Assembly (NCBI GenBank): GCA_964016105.1
Contig: CAXHEX010000022.1
Location: 26,647-90,646, forward strand
DNA: 64,000 nucleotides
Origin: Ketobacter sp964016105
Lineage (GTDB): Bacteria; Pseudomonadota; Gammaproteobacteria; Pseudomonadales; Ketobacteraceae
Reading direction: 5' to 3'
Shown here: in pieces, positions 61,434-64,000 of the stretch
How the letters are laid out: the number at the start of each line of letters is the position of its first letter
Position numbering within the stretch: position 1 is the first letter of the stretch
Position numbers and translations under genes: made by a program
Notes under the pieces: generated by a model
Seen by the model: only the letters and a program-made list of their open reading frames with translations
What the model was told of the DNA's origin: nothing
Databases searched by the model: none

Positions 61434-61949
61434 ATGAATGATATAAATGACAATCCGATATATGAACTCAAGCCGGAGATTAATTTCTGTACCTGCGGCT
61501 GTGAGGCAAGATTGGTCAAAGAGCGTAGTGCAGAGTCGGAGAAAGGGAAGCTTCGATACGTTGTACGGTGTCTAGACCAAATTTGTGGCAATCAAGGCCG
61601 CTATACCCAGTATCCATGGCAGGCCATCCTCGAATGGAACAAATCTCCCATGTCGGAGTTCCCTGACGATTTCAAGATCCCCTTCATGAATTTGCAGGAT
61701 CTCCCCGCAGATGATGTGAGGGCCAAGCTGAACGAGCGTCGGCTGGAGCTGGAGCAAACCATAAAACAACTCAGGCTGGAAAAAGTCAGTGGCAATACAG
61801 AGCAGATGAAAATTGCCCGGTTGCAGTTAATGTGGGTTATTTATGCTCAAAGCTGGGCAAAACTTAAGTTTCCTAGGGAAGATGAATTAGAACCCAAAGA
61901 AGCTGCCAATGATTCTCAGCCGGAATCCCCCGAATCCATTTCTGAATAA
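61434..61949 (+). CDS. Small zinc-ribbon protein, Lar-like
   Basis: A 171-residue protein of unknown role. The N-terminal half has a cysteine cluster (CTCGCEARLV, then VVRCLDQICGNQGRYTQYPWQAILEWNK) resembling the Lar/restriction-alleviation zinc-ribbon fold found in phage and host proteins. The second half is helical and coiled-coil-like (LNERRLELEQTIKQLRLEK), and the tail is acidic. No neighbour points to a function. Confidence 0.65.
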   Translation: MNDINDNPIYELKPEINFCTCGCEARLVKERSAESEKGKLRYVVRCLDQICGNQGRYTQYPWQAILEWNKSPMSEFPDDFKIPFMNLQDLPADDVRAKLNERRLELEQTIKQLRLEKVSGNTEQMKIARLQLMWVIYAQSWAKLKFPREDELEPKEAANDSQPESPESISE

Positions 61950-62039
61950 ATTCCCCATTGAGGGCACAAGGATTTACAAGTGCCCCATATCAGTGAACAC
62001 TAACTACGAATAAATTAGCGCTGGAATGATGGAACGGCC

Positions 62040-63554
62040 ATGTTGCTGAAAACTCGGTTTTATTTGCCGCCGTTACGTAAGAACGGTGTGCTAAGGAAAA
62101 CCCTCCTGGAGAGTTTGGATCAAAGCCAGGGGGGCGACTTGGTGGTGGTGTCTGCGCCTCCCGGTTACGGCAAGTCTACGCTGGTTAGTCAGTGGTTACA
62201 CCTGCGGCCGCAGCGATTTGTATGGCTTTCGCTAGGGTCCGAACACAATGCGGAAGCGCTATTTTGGCAACATATTTTGCGGGCAATCCAACAGGTTGAA
62301 CCCAATATTGCACTGCCGTGGCAGGAGCAAACATTGGAGCAGGCATCTTCTGATCTGTCGCAGCTGGTGGTTGATCTGTTAAATGAACTGGATCAGCTTA
62401 CGGAAAAAGATAAATCCGATAGTGCCATCACTTTGGTGTTAGATGACTTTCATGTCATCGACAACGTCAAAGTGCTGAAAAGCGTCAACCTGTTTTTAGA
62501 CCATTTGCCATCGTCAATACGGCTGGTGGTCACTGCCAGGGAGCAGCCGGCACTTAAACTGGCCAAGCGCAGGGCAAGTCAGCAGTTGAAACAGTTGAGC
62601 GCCGATGACTTACGGTTTTCAGAGTCTGAAGCTCAAGAATTTTTTATCAAGACCATGAATCTAACCCAGCCTGATCTGCAAGCTGCCCAGTTTTGTGCCC
62701 AGACTGAGGGTTGGATTGCGGGGCTTCAGTTAATTGCTTTATCGTTGCGAAAACCCCATCAGGATGTGAATGCGCTTTTCGCAGAGCATGGCCTTCATAA
62801 ACACATTGAAGATTACTTATTTGATGAGGTGTATCAAAGCTTAAGTCAGGACATGCAACAATTCCTATGGACCACGGCGTTACCCCAGCGCTTTTGTGCT
62901 GCCCTAAGTAACAGTATGACGGGATTGTCTAATAGCCGAGATTACATTCTTAAGTTGGAACAGAGCGACTTGTTTTTAGTGCCGTTGGACAATCATCGCA
63001 CTTGGTACCGATACCATGATTTGTTTCGGCTATTTTTGTTGCAGAGGGCGGAACAGTCTCCAAAAAGCTTGGTAGATCCTTGCCTAGAGGGTGGCTTGCA
63101 GAGGCTGATGCAACAGGATTATCACCAGGATGCTCTGGATCTTTGCATGGAACAGCAACGGTGGAAATCACTGGCCGATTTGATAAGCGATGAAATCATA
63201 GTGGAGGAATTGTTAAGGCAGCCGGATAAGTTGTCTACTATGGTGGCAGACATTCCCAATACGGAAGAGGCGCTTCTCAATAGCCTGAATAATATTAGAA
63301 GCCGCTTATGCCTCGATCACACAGCAACGGATTTAATCAATGCCAGTGACGAACCGTTAACAAAGCGCGAACAACGAGTATTGGAGCTGATCGCCGAAGG
63401 CTTATCCAATAAGGCCATTGCGGACAAATTGCATATTTCTTTGAATACCTTAAAGGTCCATATACGAAACCTATACGGTAAAATGGGTGTGGAAAATCGT
63501 TCCCAGGCCCTAAGTAAATTAACCCAGTCCAAGCGGGAAAACTCACCCTCCTGA
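62040..63554 (+). CDS. Short MalT-like LuxR-family regulator (STAND ATPase)
   Basis: A 504-residue regulator. The N-terminal NTPase has Walker A APPGYGKSTLVSQW and Walker B TLVLDDFHVID, and LKTRFYLPPLRKN is the MalT-family opening. The C-terminus is a LuxR HTH (LTKREQRVLELIAEGLSNKAIADKLHISLNTLKVHI). The family is normally about 850-900 residues; here the TPR-like sensor domain is nearly absent, so ligand sensing must differ. ETF-QO starts 74 nt downstream in the same direction, suggesting control of fatty-acid or dehydrogenase metabolism. Confidence 0.85.
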   Translation: MLLKTRFYLPPLRKNGVLRKTLLESLDQSQGGDLVVVSAPPGYGKSTLVSQWLHLRPQRFVWLSLGSEHNAEALFWQHILRAIQQVEPNIALPWQEQTLEQASSDLSQLVVDLLNELDQLTEKDKSDSAITLVLDDFHVIDNVKVLKSVNLFLDHLPSSIRLVVTAREQPALKLAKRRASQQLKQLSADDLRFSESEAQEFFIKTMNLTQPDLQAAQFCAQTEGWIAGLQLIALSLRKPHQDVNALFAEHGLHKHIEDYLFDEVYQSLSQDMQQFLWTTALPQRFCAALSNSMTGLSNSRDYILKLEQSDLFLVPLDNHRTWYRYHDLFRLFLLQRAEQSPKSLVDPCLEGGLQRLMQQDYHQDALDLCMEQQRWKSLADLISDEIIVEELLRQPDKLSTMVADIPNTEEALLNSLNNIRSRLCLDHTATDLINASDEPLTKREQRVLELIAEGLSNKAIADKLHISLNTLKVHIRNLYGKMGVENRSQALSKLTQSKRENSPS

Positions 63555-63555
63555 T

Positions 63556-63571
63556 TCACCCCAAGGGGTGA
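63556..63571. promoter_or_regulatory. Perfect 16-nt palindrome upstream of ETF-QO
   Basis: TCACCCCAAGGGGTGA is an exact inverted repeat just after the LuxR gene stop and 57 nt before the ETF-QO start. With no T tract after it, it looks more like an operator for a dimeric regulator than a terminator. The adjacent LuxR-type protein is a candidate binder; this is inference. Confidence 0.4.
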
Positions 63572-63628
63572 TTCCCTCTAGACGTTTGTTTCCTACACTG
63601 TTGCCTCACTCATGTGGAGGGGCAAATG

Positions 63629-64000
63629 ATGGAAAAGGACGTTTTACATTACGATGTGGTTGTTGTGGGAGCGGGGCCAGCGGGTTTGGCAGCCGCGTGC
63701 AAACTCAAGCAGTTAGCCCAGGAAAACGCTCTGGAATGTTCTGTTTGTGTTGTTGAAAAAGCCGCCGCCATTGGTGGTCATCTCTTGTCTGGAGCCTTGC
63801 TGCAGCCCACTGCGCTTGATGAGCTATTCCCAAATTGGAAAGAAATGGGAGCGCCGCTCAATGTGCCCGTAGAGAAAGACGAAGTAAGCTATCTCGTTTC
63901 TGGTCAGTCGGCCCTTAATTTCCCACATTTTGCGGCTAAGCGCATGATCAATAATGAAGGCAACTATGTTGTTAGTATCGGCCAGGTATGTGGCTGGTTA
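63629..64000 (+). CDS. Electron transfer flavoprotein-ubiquinone oxidoreductase, N-terminal part
   Basis: The first 124 residues of ETF-QO, truncated by the window edge. The FAD motif VVVVGAGPAGLAAACKL, GGHLLSGALLQPTALDELFP and NEGNYVVSIGQVCGWL identify the family, which passes electrons from acyl-CoA dehydrogenases through ETF to ubiquinone. Two adjacent ATGs exist (63626, 63629); the second gives the better spacing (6 nt) from GGAGGGG at 63616-63622. The iron-sulfur cluster domain is beyond the window. Confidence 0.92.
   Translation, partial: MEKDVLHYDVVVVGAGPAGLAAACKLKQLAQENALECSVCVVEKAAAIGGHLLSGALLQPTALDELFPNWKEMGAPLNVPVEKDEVSYLVSGQSALNFPHFAAKRMINNEGNYVVSIGQVCGWL

Noticed and set aside
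61962..61985. Hairpin GGGCAC/GTGCCC after the zinc-ribbon gene
   Set aside because: 12-nt loop and no T tract, so too weak to call a terminator.
1..64000. tRNA, rRNA, CRISPR arrays, intact insertion sequences, prophage
   Set aside because: None could be recognised on reading both strands; a tRNAscan or Rfam search would settle small RNAs.

Overview
The window looks like the chromosome of a marine-type gammaproteobacterium of the broad Pseudomonas/Hahella/Alcanivorax kind. The evidence is the comF-bioB-bioF-bioH-bioC-bioD order, a PsrA-like operator in front of a long-chain acyl-CoA dehydrogenase, an RhlB-type helicase, LemA beside an M48 protease, and ETF-ubiquinone oxidoreductase. I cannot name the genus. 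No tRNA, rRNA, CRISPR array, intact insertion sequence or phage gene was seen.

Layout. 1-9181: start of srkA, comF, the five-gene biotin operon behind a BirA operator, two small accessory genes and an acyl-CoA dehydrogenase ending in a clear terminator. 9191-23315: a mixed stretch holding a periplasmic coiled-coil protein, an acyltransferase with a MarR regulator, a DEAD-box helicase, a methyltransferase, a FemAB-like protein, M48 protease/LemA, a membrane protein, folE2, and a large secreted protein with a bulb-lectin domain. 23657-46983: one minus-strand operon of nine genes (23 kb), described next. 47643-50380: a divergent pair, an alpha/beta hydrolase with a cysteine nucleophile and a stand-alone adenylation-carrier protein. 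50505-52958: an MscS channel and a PocR-GGDEF cyclase. 53154-60783: cysS-thrS of alphaproteobacterial character, a two-domain QueD-like protein, a PyrQ-type dihydroorotase, an NDH-2-like flavoprotein and a peptide-deformylase-like protein. 60780-64000: an EVE protein, a zinc-ribbon protein, a short MalT-like LuxR regulator and the start of ETF-QO.

The main find is the 23657-46983 operon. It encodes a relative of the Pfa polyunsaturated-fatty-acid (secondary lipid) synthases with an altered domain layout: KS-AT-ACP-ACP-KR, then KS-CLF-AT-DH-DH, then a second KS-CLF, then a PfaD-type enoyl reductase. It continues through a PAPS sulfotransferase, an alpha/beta hydrolase, a MATE exporter, an AlkB-type diiron membrane oxygenase and an RND/MMPL exporter. 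Overlapping stop and start codons tie much of it together. A working model is a synthase that builds an unsaturated chain, sulfates it (either to drive thioesterase-coupled decarboxylation to a terminal alkene, as in curacin CurM, or to leave a sulfated lipid), oxidises it and exports it. The product is unknown.

A second theme is zinc sparing. cysS, thrS, a queD paralogue, a pyrQ-type dihydroorotase and (elsewhere in the window) folE2 are all families known as Zur-regulated backup paralogues, and Zur-like sites can be proposed upstream of pyrQ/queD and folE2.
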